Part shown: positions 44,278 through 54,811 of the stretch, in pieces | Numbering within the stretch: position 1 is the first letter of the stretch | Layout: every line of letters starts with the position of its first letter | From: Campanula takesimana | Lineage: Eukaryota > Streptophyta > Magnoliopsida > Asterales > Campanulaceae | Assembly (NCBI GenBank): GCA_026119855.1 | Contig: JAOWBW010000485.1 | Location: 558,001 to 622,000, forward strand | DNA length: 64,000 nucleotides | Reading direction: 5' to 3' | Notes under the pieces: model-generated | What the model was told of the DNA's origin: nothing | What the model saw: only the letters and a program-made list of their open reading frames with translations | Database searches by the model: none | Position numbers and translations under genes: made by a program

Positions 44278-45721
44278 CAGGGGCGGACGCACGTTATGGA
44301 GGGAGGGGTCAATTGACCCCCCCTGACTTCTCCGTTTATACGACTTTGGACCTTTAAAAAATTTCAAACTATAGCTTTAACCCCCCTAAAAATGGTCAGT
44401 TGACCCCCCTCAAAATTTTCACAAACCGCTACATATATAAACTCGGTTTTTACACAACCTACCCCAACTAATCAATTTAGTTTGCCATTGGCGGGTCTTT
44501 GAGGCTATGAGCGATTGTGAGTTCGGACGAGGGTAGGAGAGTTCGAACTCAACGATCGGCGCAGCCATGGCCGGAGCAGCCATATTTTCCGGTTGTAATA
44601 GGTACTACTTCTCTCCCTTGTCTCTCCTTTTTCTCTGTTTCTAATCTCAAATCCCAAATCCCTAAATTCCCCAAAAAATTAGGGTTTCATTCTTTCAATC
44701 AATTTTTTTTAATCTCATTGATTTCTTATTGAAATATACAGTAAAACAATATAATTTGCATGATTTACGGTTACCGATCTTGTATTTGTGTAGTTAAATT
44801 GTATAACAGTCCAAGTTCTCTAAATCTTGTGATTTCTGGGTAGTGAACAACTGCAAAGAATAACTTAAAGAAAGATGGTTTAAAATCAAAGACATTAATG
44901 GTGAATTTCTCCTGTGTCATGCTCTCCGTGTTCAATCTGGTTAATCTTTACCCAATTCCAGTTTTATTCATTCGATCTACGCGCTCATTTCATTCTCTGT
45001 GTTTTTTGGGTTCCAATGTTACTCCTTGTGCAATTTAAGTAGGTGACTTTGTGCTATTAGAGTAGTCAGTAGGTGACTGTGTTTTGGAATCCGTTGTTTA
45101 ATTTTAATTTGAATATGCTAATACTTTTTCTGAGTATTTTTTGTGGGTCTGGGTTTCTCTTTGCTTGATCATGTGTAGTTGGGATTTTAACAATTTAACT
45201 TCTCAGTTTGTATTTGTATGTGTTCATGTCTAACAGACTATTAATTTTTTCTTCAAATTCAGTTGGAATTCCAACTCCAGCTTGTTTCCTACCAAAAAAA
45301 GAGGGTCCTCCTCGAGATTTGAAAAGATCATGTGGGTCAACTACTTCTGGCTCTAAAGAGAATGAGGCTCCCCATCCCGGAGGTTAGAAACTATATATGA
45401 ACTATAATCTTGTCTAATAATAATTTTTTTTATCATTCCAAATACATGATTATGATGGTGGCTTTTGTTATGTGTTTGTGTATGGCCGGTGGCCTTGTTG
45501 TTGTGGTTGTTTAAAGCCTGTGGCCTTAACTTGTTTTTGTATAGCCGGTGACCTTGTTAATTTGTTTTGTACGCATTTCAAACAGTGCTGGAAAACTATT
45601 TTAAGAAATTGAAACATTGACAAAGTAATGACTTTATATGGGGTTTTTTATTTACTTTTAATAATGTGTTTTTTATTATTTTTTTTGACCCCCCTCTCCG
45701 TGAATCTTGGATACGGCACTG
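44278..45721 (+). mobile_element. hAT-like element with promoter and first exons of a possible transposase gene
   Basis: The left end CAGGGGCGGACGCACG and complement of the right end CAGTGCCGTATCCAAG, each followed by GGGGGGTCAA-like sequence, are hAT-style. The 8-bp flanks differ (GTCCGAGC and ACGTACGC). Inside, a TATA-like ACATATATAA (44431) precedes an ATG at 44567 with a donor-like AATAG|GTACT, and a second exon-like piece starts after TTCAG at 45262. No transposase core or dimerisation domain follows, so it is an internally deleted copy. The reading frame over the two pieces is uncertain. Confidence 0.7.
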
Positions 45722-46113
45722 ACGTACGCTGGAAAAATGGTTGAGCCATATTTCTTATATACTCCCTCCGTCCCAAAATGATCTTCTCATTTGCCATTTC
45801 TTATTGTCCCAAAAAGTTCTTCACATTTCTACAATTTAGGCTTAAAAGTGCATAAACAAAACATGGCTAGCAAAGCAAGTGTTCATATCCTTAAAAAAAT
45901 TTGAATGGTCAAACGCGAAGATCATTTGGGGACAGAGGGAGTAAATAAATAAGCACCATTTAAAAAAATAAAAATAAATAAATAAATAAAAATCCAGAGT
46001 GTTTAGAACCTAAAAGAAAATAAAGCCAACCAAAGGATTTGGAATGGGGCCATTAATGGAAGGTATCATAACTTACCAAAGGGTGGTGAGCGAGGTCATC
46101 ATCACTACCTCCA
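45722..46113 (+). repeat. Duplicated block, copy 2
   Basis: Near-identical to 3317-3711. It starts exactly at the outer end of the hAT-like element and ends exactly where Copia-2 begins. Confidence 0.9.
45762..45941. mobile_element. Stowaway-like MITE within duplicated block 2
   Basis: Same insertion and sequence as 3357-3536, with TA on both sides. Confidence 0.88.
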
Positions 46114-47527
46114 TGTTGTTCAAATAGATACCTAGGTCCTAGAATTACTTAATCGCAATCATGTCTACACTTAGGGTCCCCCAATTTTATTAGAACCTTT
46201 TTAAGGTGCCCTTAGGATCCTTTGTGACCAGCACAGGTGTATTTCAACTCTTCATTCAAGACAAACCAGCAAGAGGAAGCAAATCAGCAGACCAGTAAAC
46301 AAGTTGCCGATCAACTCTATTCTTAACATGCGACAAGTTAGCGATCAACTTGCTACAGAAGTTGCCGATCAACTTATTAAAGAAGTTGCCGATCAACTCC
46401 ATTCACAACATGCCGATATAATAGACAGTCTGCACTGTCAGTCAGGTGACATCATTTCATTAAAGTCAACCTTGCTGATTGTCTCTATACTGTTTTATCA
46501 TAAAGTAGTTTACCTGCTCTGTAATGATCACTGCGCCGTCTGACACATAGCTACTTTTAGCTATACTCTGTCTCTACTTGCTTTTGCAGGTAACCGGTTG
46601 AGACAAAGGGGTCTTTACCCATCAGACTTTTAAGGCACGCATATCTTCGCCATTAATGCCAAGGATACTGCATTAAATGCTCCTCACCTACCCAGCTGGA
46701 AATTCAAATGTTATCCTTCTTCAACAAGCTAAGACATTAACTCCTCCTATAAATAGAGGACTCAGTGCATTGAAGAAGGTTGGTGATTTTAGTGCATTGA
46801 AGAGAGTTGGCTGTTTGCAGCATTCATTGAAGCTCAAACATTCCTTGTCCAGATAATCATTAGATCATTTAATAGGACATACACTTGTGCACAAACTCTA
46901 CAACACTGTTAGTGTTCCCGAACTAGATTATTTTAAGGAATACGTTGTCTGAGTTTTCACACACCCACCTGAGTGAGATAAGTTCTTTTGAACTTGCCGC
47001 TCAAATACACTTGGTCAGATATTTGCTTTACGATTCATTAAACTATCTCTAGAATTTAGTCTTTGTATCCGGCAAAGCCGCTCTTGTAATAGACTAGGGA
47101 TATTGAATAGTGCTCTTAACCCAAATCCAAGTTCTGACCAAACTTGGTAGAGGACGTAGCAGTATTTACACTGTGAACCTCTCCAAATCTCTGTGTCCTC
47201 TGTTACTTATTGTCCTTGCCGGTTGGAACTCTATCACCGGCAAATCATTACTGTTCTTACTGACTCAACTTCATTTCCATTGACCAATCTCTTGAAACTG
47301 CATTGAACTTTTAGAAACTACTTTGTGTTTAAACCAAGCTCTCAAAACCTTTTTATAAACTGATTTTGTGTGAGTTAAAACAAGTCATATCTTCTCCGCT
47401 GCGCTTACTGATAATAGTTTGCAATCTGATAAGTGACTTTGCATTTATAAAAGTGTTTCTTTGAAAAAGTTTTAATTAGGCTATTCACCCCCCCTCTAGC
47501 CTATTTTCCTACCAATTGGGCCTAACA
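46114..47527 (+). repeat. Copia-2 5' LTR
   Basis: 1414 bp, TGTTGTTCAA to GGGCCTAACA, followed by ATTGGTATCAGAGC. TATAAATA at 46748-46755. The U3 part repeats GTTGCCGATCAAC three times (46300-46400). Confidence 0.88.
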
Positions 47528-47528
47528 A

Positions 47529-47541
47529 TTGGTATCAGAGC
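47529..47541 (+). other. Copia-2 primer binding site
   Basis: TTGGTATCAGAGC, complementary to initiator Met-tRNA, two bases after the LTR. Confidence 0.9.
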
Positions 47542-47592
47542 TTGGAATTTTGAAAGAAATTTCCAAGCTTTGCAGCTTGTATTGCCGATACC

Positions 47593-50139
47593 ATGGCAGG
47601 AAAAATCATGCAGTCGTTCAATATCACTACCATTCCGTTGTTGAACGTCAATGAGTTTGGTGTCTGGAAATCTCGTATGATAAAGTATATGAACTCAATT
47701 GATGACCGGTTAATGCAAGTAATAGAAGGTGGTCCAATCATTCCTCTAAAGGTCTCAACCACCTACCGACCAATTCCTTCCACTCCTCTGACTGCTCATG
47801 CTGATCAAGACACTGAACAAGAAACGCATGTTCAAGTTGATGAAACCTTGATTGAAAAACCTAGAGAAGAATGGACTGATGAAGTCAAACTTTCAGTTGC
47901 TCTAGATGGAAAGGTGTGCCACATTATCTCATGTGGATTGGACGACAAGCAATATAAACTGATTGACTTGTGCTCCACGGCTCAACAATGCTGGAACAAA
48001 CTCCTTGCATACTTTGAAGGAGATGAGCAGGTGAAAGACAACAGACTCTACGACTGCATTGCGGAGTTTGAATCTTTCAAGAAACTAGATGGTGAATCTC
48101 TAAGAAGTGCCTACGACAGATTCTGCGAGGTAAGTAATTTATGTGCTTCATTAGGTAAAGTGTATACTATGAAAGATCTTAATATTCGTTTTCTAAGTTC
48201 TTTAGGAAATGAGTATCATACTAAGGTCACTGCTGTTAGAGAAGTTAGATACTTAAACAAGACCTCTATTCAGAATCTTGTGTCTAGTCTGTTCTTGTAT
48301 GAGAGAGAACTGCAAAAACTTAACGTTCTAGACAAAAATTTCAAAAACTTGTCTCTATCAGCTCAATCTCAGGTATCCTTTCCTTCAACCAAATTCCCTC
48401 CTATAGATCCCCATCAAACACCCTGCTATTCAAAAACCTCAGAAACACCTTCAGAACAAACAATGGAAGAAGACGAATTTGCCGCCTTCGCCAGAAACTA
48501 CAAGAGGTACAAAGACTTCAAAAAGATGCAAAAAGGAAGTCACCAGCAACAGAAATCTTTTACACCACCATTTCAAAAATCAGCAAGCTACAACAAACCA
48601 AGTACCAGTGCTACCGATGGCAAAAACAGCAAAGGTGATCTTGTCTGCTTCAACTGCAGAAAACCTGGTCACTTTGCCTCAAAATGTCCTCAGCCAAAGT
48701 ATGAATACGTGAGGAAATCAGTAAACAAGAGATATCCAAAGTCTCGAAGTTATGTTGCCGATGATAGCATAGAAAAAGCCTTGCCGGTCTGGTGTGAAAC
48801 CGATTCAGACGATGATGCCGATGAAGATGAGGATGCCGATGTAAGTTTCATGGCATTAGATTCAGATGATGCCGATCTTTCATCCTTGCCGACTCCAATC
48901 TACCGAGATCCCTCGCCGCCAAAGACTCCAGTCAAAGAAATACCAACTGGAAGAGCTCAACCATACTTCAAGGAAGTAAGCATCAAAGAAGGAAATCCAA
49001 TAGGATACAAGGTTCATCAAGTGGGAACTTCACTCTATGGACAGTGTAACTCCTCTCACTTCAATGCTTCTAAAACAAAACCCTTGCCGATGACAAGAAA
49101 ATTCTCATTCACCGAACATCCCAATATTGCCAAAAGCCTTTCGAAACCCATCTCTTCCCTATCTGACTTCTCACCTGAACCCATTTTCTCTACTCCCAAA
49201 GATTCAGCCGACCCTCTTCCAGAATTATCTAAGGCTGAGATGGTAGAGACAATGGATGAACTTTTTATTGATTTTGAGAAGCTGAGTAGCGTTCATAAAG
49301 TGATGGCTGCTGATTTCAAAAGAATTTCTAACGAGAATAGCTCGCTTATGTCTGAACTTTCAGTTCTCAAAGGACACGAGCTTGAGTCTATTTCTTTAAA
49401 AAAGGAAAACCTGGATCTCAAATGCCAAGTAGCAGTATTGATAGCTCAGATCGAAGATCTTGTGAAAAGAAACAATCATCTCTCAAGGATTGTTGACTCT
49501 TACACAAAATCTAGAGTTGCTGTTGAAACAATCCTACAGACCCAAATGTCATATAAGGACCAATCTGGGTTAGGATTTGATTCCAGCAGCAGTAGCTCTA
49601 CTGAAACTTGTGCTACCGAGAAAAAGGATGAGAAAGTTGAATGTAGTCCTGTTAACTCAGTGCATAAGGATGCTAAGCCAATATACAGTGCTGTGGCAAT
49701 GAAGTATCCTAAGAACCAGAACAAAAGGAATGATAAGCACAAACAAAGGTATGTTAAGGTTGCTGATACTGAGTCTGCCGATAACGCTATTCTTGGTGAA
49801 TACATCAGCAGAGCAAGTGCTGCCGATCTGACCTCCTCTGCTGCCGATGGACAAGTGCCTAAAAAGGTAACTGCCAAAGGTAAACAGAATGGAAAGAAAG
49901 GCAATACTAGCACCTTTAAACCTACTAAGTTTGTGCCTGCACAATTCCCTAGTTCTGCCGATGCACTGACTAAACAGAATGATGTTCTACCGACTCCACA
50001 GCCTATCATTCAAGTGAGATGTTCTAATTGTTTTGATTATGGTCACAAGGCTCATGAATGCCTCTTGAAGCACCTATCTGGACCCACTGAGGTTACATCC
50101 TCTAGTGGTGGCCAGATGTGGTTGCCAAAGAGGAACTAA
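47593..50139 (+). CDS. Copia-2 Gag, intact 848-residue frame with two zinc knuckles
   Basis: ATG 47593 (MAGKIMQSFNITTIP) opens an uninterrupted frame, the longest in the window. N-terminal copia Gag fold (FGVWKSRMIKYM ... AQQCWNKLLAYFEGDEQ), first CCHC knuckle CFNCRKPGHFASKC (residues near 357), an acidic region rich in Asp-Ala-Asp, a coiled-coil stretch (about residues 550-640, LKKENLDLKCQVAVLIAQIE), and a second knuckle CSNCFDYGHKAHEC near residue 815. It would form the particle shell and bind genomic RNA. The length is about twice that of ordinary copia Gag and typical of Sireviruses. Its pol is broken, so if expressed this Gag could only work in trans. Confidence 0.92.
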   Translation: MAGKIMQSFNITTIPLLNVNEFGVWKSRMIKYMNSIDDRLMQVIEGGPIIPLKVSTTYRPIPSTPLTAHADQDTEQETHVQVDETLIEKPREEWTDEVKLSVALDGKVCHIISCGLDDKQYKLIDLCSTAQQCWNKLLAYFEGDEQVKDNRLYDCIAEFESFKKLDGESLRSAYDRFCEVSNLCASLGKVYTMKDLNIRFLSSLGNEYHTKVTAVREVRYLNKTSIQNLVSSLFLYERELQKLNVLDKNFKNLSLSAQSQVSFPSTKFPPIDPHQTPCYSKTSETPSEQTMEEDEFAAFARNYKRYKDFKKMQKGSHQQQKSFTPPFQKSASYNKPSTSATDGKNSKGDLVCFNCRKPGHFASKCPQPKYEYVRKSVNKRYPKSRSYVADDSIEKALPVWCETDSDDDADEDEDADVSFMALDSDDADLSSLPTPIYRDPSPPKTPVKEIPTGRAQPYFKEVSIKEGNPIGYKVHQVGTSLYGQCNSSHFNASKTKPLPMTRKFSFTEHPNIAKSLSKPISSLSDFSPEPIFSTPKDSADPLPELSKAEMVETMDELFIDFEKLSSVHKVMAADFKRISNENSSLMSELSVLKGHELESISLKKENLDLKCQVAVLIAQIEDLVKRNNHLSRIVDSYTKSRVAVETILQTQMSYKDQSGLGFDSSSSSSTETCATEKKDEKVECSPVNSVHKDAKPIYSAVAMKYPKNQNKRNDKHKQRYVKVADTESADNAILGEYISRASAADLTSSAADGQVPKKVTAKGKQNGKKGNTSTFKPTKFVPAQFPSSADALTKQNDVLPTPQPIIQVRCSNCFDYGHKAHECLLKHLSGPTEVTSSSGGQMWLPKRN

Positions 50140-50144
50140 CCCCC

Positions 50145-50189
50145 GGACCCAAGAATAAGGGGGACCATAAGCATACTGTTTTATTTTAG
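50145..50189 (+). promoter_or_regulatory. Conserved gag-pol spacer with splice-acceptor-like site (Copia-2)
   Basis: The block GGACCCAAGAATAAGGGGGA then CCA (50145-50167) is shared with Copia-1. TGTTTTATTTTAG ends at 50189, ten bases before the pol ATG. The pol frame is closed by that same TAG at 50187-50189, so pol cannot be reached by simple readthrough of gag. Confidence 0.6.
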
Positions 50190-50198
50190 GAATGCTTA

Positions 50199-52803
50199 AT
50201 GGCCTCAACTGGTGCAAGAAAGGATTTGTGGATTCTAGATAGTGGCTGCTCAAGACATATGACAGGATTTGCAGATCTTCTTGCCGATATTATTGAAGCA
50301 TCAGGTCCCCCAGTAGTGTTTGGTGATAATGCCAAAGGAAAAATCGTCGGTATAGGTACCATCAAGAGAGGTGCAGTTACTGTACAGAAGGTCTCTCTAG
50401 TGGATGGTCTGAAACACAACCTTCTATCAATATCACAATTCTGTGATAAAGGAATGCAATGCGTATTTACTACTTCCAGTTGCTATGTGAAAGACATTGC
50501 TTCCAATGAAACTCATCTCACTGCCAAACGTAAAGGTAACATTTATGCAGTAGACTTAAGTGCTATTACTGGTGTTGCTAATGTTTGTTTTGTAGCTAAG
50601 AACATCAGTGAGAACTCATGGCTATGGCACAAGAGACTCAGTCACTTGAACTTCAAATATCTATCCAAGCTTGCCGGTTCAAATCTTGTTACCGGTCTGC
50701 CTCAAGTGTCTACTGATCAAGAAAAGAAATGCAAGGCCTGCCAGCTTGGAAAACAACATAAGTCATCTTTCCGAAGCAAGCCCTGCATGTCAACTTCTAA
50801 GTGCCTCCAATTGCTACATATGGATCTATTTGGCCCCATAACTACAGCAAGTATCGGGGGAAGTAGATACACCTTGGTTGTAGTAGATGATTTCTCTAGA
50901 TATACTTGGGTGGAAACCTTCAGTCACAAAGATGACACCTATGCTGTTGCCACCAAGTTATTCATCCTACTACAAACTCAGAAAGAAAGCGATATCATCA
51001 GTATGAGATCAGACAACGGCACTGAATTCAAGAACAATGGTATTGCTCAGTACTGTGATGATCATGGTATAGACCACAACTTCTCAGCTGCCGGTACACC
51101 AGAACAAAATGGTGTTGTTGAGAGGAAGAACAGAACTCCCATTGAAGCTGGTAAGACCATGATTGCCGAAGCCAGGCTGCCGAAGTACTTTTGGGCTGAA
51201 GCGATCAATACAGCCTGCTTCACCCAGAACAGATCTCTAATCAACAAATTCCATAACAAGACTCCTTATGAACTCTGGAGAGGCAGAATTCCCAACATTG
51301 GATTCTTCAAGATATTCGGCTGCAAATGTTACGTGCTATACAATGGAAAAGAGCACAGAGGTAAATTTGATGAGAAAGCTGATGAAGGAATCTTTGTTGG
51401 ATACGCTAAACACAGTAAGGCCTTTCGAGTTTTCAATAAGAAACTTTTGAAAATTGTTGAATCTGTTCATGTAACCTTTGATGAATTTGATTTGTTAGAG
51501 TCTGACAAGGCTCCAAATAGTACTAATGTGCCCAGTGCTCATGAGACAGGTGAATCCAGTAATACTAATCCTGCAGATCAAGTACCAGCTGCTGATCCAG
51601 TCATTTCAGCAGAAGAATCAGCAGATGCTCCGTATTTTCCTTCATCAGCAGAACCAGAACCTGCTGATGAATTTCATAATCCGTTTGCCGATGCAAACTC
51701 TACTGATCATCCTGAAGACAGATCTAGCCCTCAACCAATTTTTGTTATAAGACCTAATCCTCCAAGCTTTCATCCACCTCTCACTCAAAGTTCTTCAAAA
51801 TCGATACTACTTTATTTGTTGCCAAGCATAAGGGTCATTCATTGTTTGTTCAAATATATGTCGATGATATTATTTTTGGTTCCACTAATGAATCACTTTG
51901 CAAGAGATTTGAGAAACTGATGCAGAGCAAGTTCGAGATGAGCATGATGGGTGAACTAACATATTTCCTTGGACTTCAAGTCAAACAAACCCATGAAGGA
52001 ATATTCATCAGTCAAGCCAAGTATGCCAAAGAACTTATCAAGAAGTTTGGCTTTGACAATGCTCACTCTCAAAGCACACCGATGGGAACTAACATTCACT
52101 TAGATAAGGATGAGTCTGGTAAGAAAGTAGATGTAACAGTCTACCGAGGTATGATCGGCTCACTCCTCTATCTTACTGCCAGTAGACCGATATTATGTTT
52201 GTTGTTTGTGTTTGTGCCAGGTTTCAAGCTGACCCTAGGGAATCCCATCTGCAGGCTGTAAAACGTATAATTAAATATTTATGTGGCACTGCTAACCTTG
52301 GATTATGGTATGCAAGAGATTCATCTTTCAATCTAATAGGTTATTCAGATGCAGACTTTGCAGCTTGTAGGGTGACCAGAAAGAGTACAAGTGGAACTTA
52401 CCAATTTCTTGGTGATAGATTGGTGTCTTGGTCCTGTAAGAAGCAAGCATCAATTTTCACTTCCACTACTGAAGCTGAGTACATAGCTGCCGGCAGTTGC
52501 TGTTCACAGATTCTATGGATGAAGCAGCAGCTGGTTGACTATGAAGTTCCATCTCAAATTTGTCCCATCTATTATGACAACCAATCAGCAATTTCAGTAT
52601 CAAACAATCCGGTCATGCATTCCAAAACCAAGCACATAGACATCAAATACCACTTCCTGAAGGAACATGTTGAAAAAGGGAATGTTGTGCTGCTCAAAGT
52701 CCATACCGATTTCCAAAGAGCAGACATACTAACAAAGCCCTTGGATCAGAAAAGATTTGAATTCCTCAGAGGTGAATTGGGTATGATTGATTTTTATGGT
52801 TAA
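50199..52803 (+). pseudogene. Copia-2 pol with internal deletion of the reverse transcriptase N-terminus
   Basis: The frame opens with protease (LWILDSGCSRHMTG), then the integrase zinc finger (WHKRLSHLN ... CKACQLGK) and DDE core (HMDLFGP, RSDNGTEF, NGVVERKNR). At about 51797 the sequence jumps from the integrase tail into the middle of reverse transcriptase (IDTTLFVAKHKGHSL, then IYVDDIIFGS), losing roughly 200 codons present in Copia-1 and shifting frame. A further 1-base loss near 52188 shifts it again; RNase H (GYSDADFA, TTEAEYIA, KHIDIKYHF) ends at 52803. Up to the deletion the frame has no stop. The product could still contain protease and integrase but not a working polymerase. Confidence 0.92.
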
Positions 52804-53355
52804 AATTGTGCTAACTTTGCTACTTGTGTTAGTCTGCCGATCAAATCAGCAGAGCATCAATTATCTTGCCGACTACGAACCTGCCGACAAAATCTTGCCG
52901 ATCGAAATTTGTCAAAATCATCTTGCCGATTCTATCTATATACCTTGACGATTCAATATCTTGCCGATTCAATCATTTTGCCGATTCAAGCTATCTTGCC
53001 GATTGGTAAAATCAAATCAGCACGTCTCTGCAAAAGATAAGATTCCTGACACATGACGTAAGCAATCAAATCAAAGGTACATCGGTCACACCATCTCCCT
53101 GACACGTGTGTGTACCTTTCTTATCCAAAATCGTGTCAAGATGTATTCCATTTAATGCGATACATCAGCAAGGTAAACAGGTCATCATCACTTCTATTTT
53201 ATTTTTGACTAATTTACCCTTTCTCCCTCTTACTTTTAACTGTTCACCTTACTGATTTGTGTGCGCATTAATTTTTGCGTGCGCACGTTCTCCGAGATTA
53301 TAGGTACAGTTATTTCTCTCCCTTGCCCTCTCATATTCTCTCTCTCCACCATAAC
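52804..53355 (+). repeat. Copia-2 post-pol spacer with repeated TCTTGCCGATT words
   Basis: Between 52835 and 53010 variants of TCTTGCCGATTCAA occur about eight times at irregular spacing. The rest is pyrimidine-rich and leads into the promoter of the additional gene. Confidence 0.75.
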
Positions 53356-53586
53356 ATATATAACGCCTTTCAAAATTCCATTAAGCTTTTTCTCCGCCAT
53401 TTTTTTCTCTCTACTCTCTATTCTCTCTATCTCTCCTCTTTCCAGATTATCAGTTCATCGTTTTATTTGTTCATCTATTCATAATCTGGTAAGTGTTAAT
53501 GTTATACTCTGCTCATTTCTAATCATTTATGGTTTGATTTGTCTTTATTTCTAACATTGAGAGTTGTTTGAGTAATTTTGCAGACA
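53356..53586 (+). promoter_or_regulatory. Candidate promoter, leader and leader intron of the Copia-2 additional gene
   Basis: CATATATAACG near 53356 as TATA box, a CT-rich leader (53400-53450), a donor TCTG|GTAAGT at 53488-53489 and an acceptor TTTTGCAG ending at 53583, three bases before ATG 53587. The intron is about 95 bp. Confidence 0.6.
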
Positions 53587-53799
53587 ATGTCCGGTGAAAA
53601 AGATATCTACGGAGGCTATGTTGACTCCGACTACTTCAACGACGAAGCCGACGGGGTTTTCTTGAAGAATCTTCTTATTGGGTCCTTGCTTGATTCGTTC
53701 ATCACTCCATCAGGAGTTAGTTCAGTATTTGTGGATCTTGTCAAAGAATTCTTCTCCAACTCCTCTGTTGTCCACTCTCGTGCTGACTCCTACATGTAA
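53587..53799 (+). pseudogene. Start of the additional gene of Copia-2, truncated
   Basis: 70 codons from MSGEKDIYGGYVDSDYF. The segment FLKNLLIGSLLD ... VDLVKEFFSNSS aligns by eye with LLKLLGDAKLLP ... TIICAEFFENGIS at the start of the Copia-1 additional gene. The frame meets TAA where the element breaks off, so the rest is lost. Confidence 0.6.
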
Positions 53800-54446
53800 A
53801 AGTATTATATTATCAATAAAAATGTGTTACAATTTTGTCTACCAAAATGTTACATTTACTTGTACAAACAATTACATTCATGTGTATAAGCTGTTATTTT
53901 TCAAATGCTACTTTCTTTCAAAAAAATAAAATTAAAATACTCTAGTTCTTTTATTCTTCAAAAACACTATTACATGTCAGTATAAAGACAATTATATTTA
54001 GTTGTAGTTAGTATTACACGTAATTATAGTTAGTATTATAGTTAAAAGATGAGTAAAATGAATGGGTTTTTTTTTTTTTTTTTTGTAAAACAGCTGTTAC
54101 ATTTACTTATAAATAATATTATATATAAGTAATACAATTGTTACATTTGGTTATAGTAAGTATTACTTTTGACGAATGAAAAAACAAAAAACAAACCATT
54201 TTTTTTAAATACCCGGATCATGGGTCGACAAGTCTTTACTATGAAATGGGTCTACAATATTTTCACATGAGACCAGCTCAATGAGTATAACTCTTACAAT
54301 TATAATTTTTAATTAGACAAGAAGTAGAGAGACCATTAAAATTGAGTAAAAAATATATAACGGCTCAAAAGTAAACATAAGCGTGATTAAGATGGTAGCG
54401 GAGTATATTGAAAGTTTTACTTTAAAATTTAAAATCAATGAGTGAT

Positions 54447-54535
<89 letters not shown>

Positions 54536-54556
54536 GGATCGATTCTAACATAAAAA
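53800..54556. other. Unassigned AT-rich DNA with TTACATTT words and a TA microsatellite
   Basis: Repeated TTACATTTACTT and ATTATAGTTAGTATTA words up to 54180, a T-run at 54068-54085, and a long pure TA run at 54453-54529. No gene. Confidence 0.6.
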
Positions 54557-54600
<44 letters not shown>

Positions 54601-54811
54601 GTTGGCCAAAAGAGCTATGGTATTGACATGTGGACAAACAATGGAGAAAGCTTGCATTTGGAGAAGCCACATCAACAACATACTAATAAATAAGTGACTT
54701 TTCATTTTCTTTTCATTAGCTAATACTATTAGCTAATAATAATAGTTACTAAAAAGGGTAACTATTATAGTAACTATTACTATTATTAGTAATAGTTAAC
54801 TATAATAGTTA

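Larger units (their letters stand above)
46114..53799 (+). mobile_element. Copia-2: Sirevirus-like element, truncated at its 3' end
   Basis: 5' LTR (46114-47527), Met-tRNA primer site, gag, pol with an internal deletion, and the start of an additional gene; then sequence identity stops at about 53799 with no 3' LTR. Organisation and protein sequence parallel Copia-1, but LTRs and non-coding DNA are unrelated, so they are two families of one lineage. It inserted within duplicated block 2. Confidence 0.9.
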
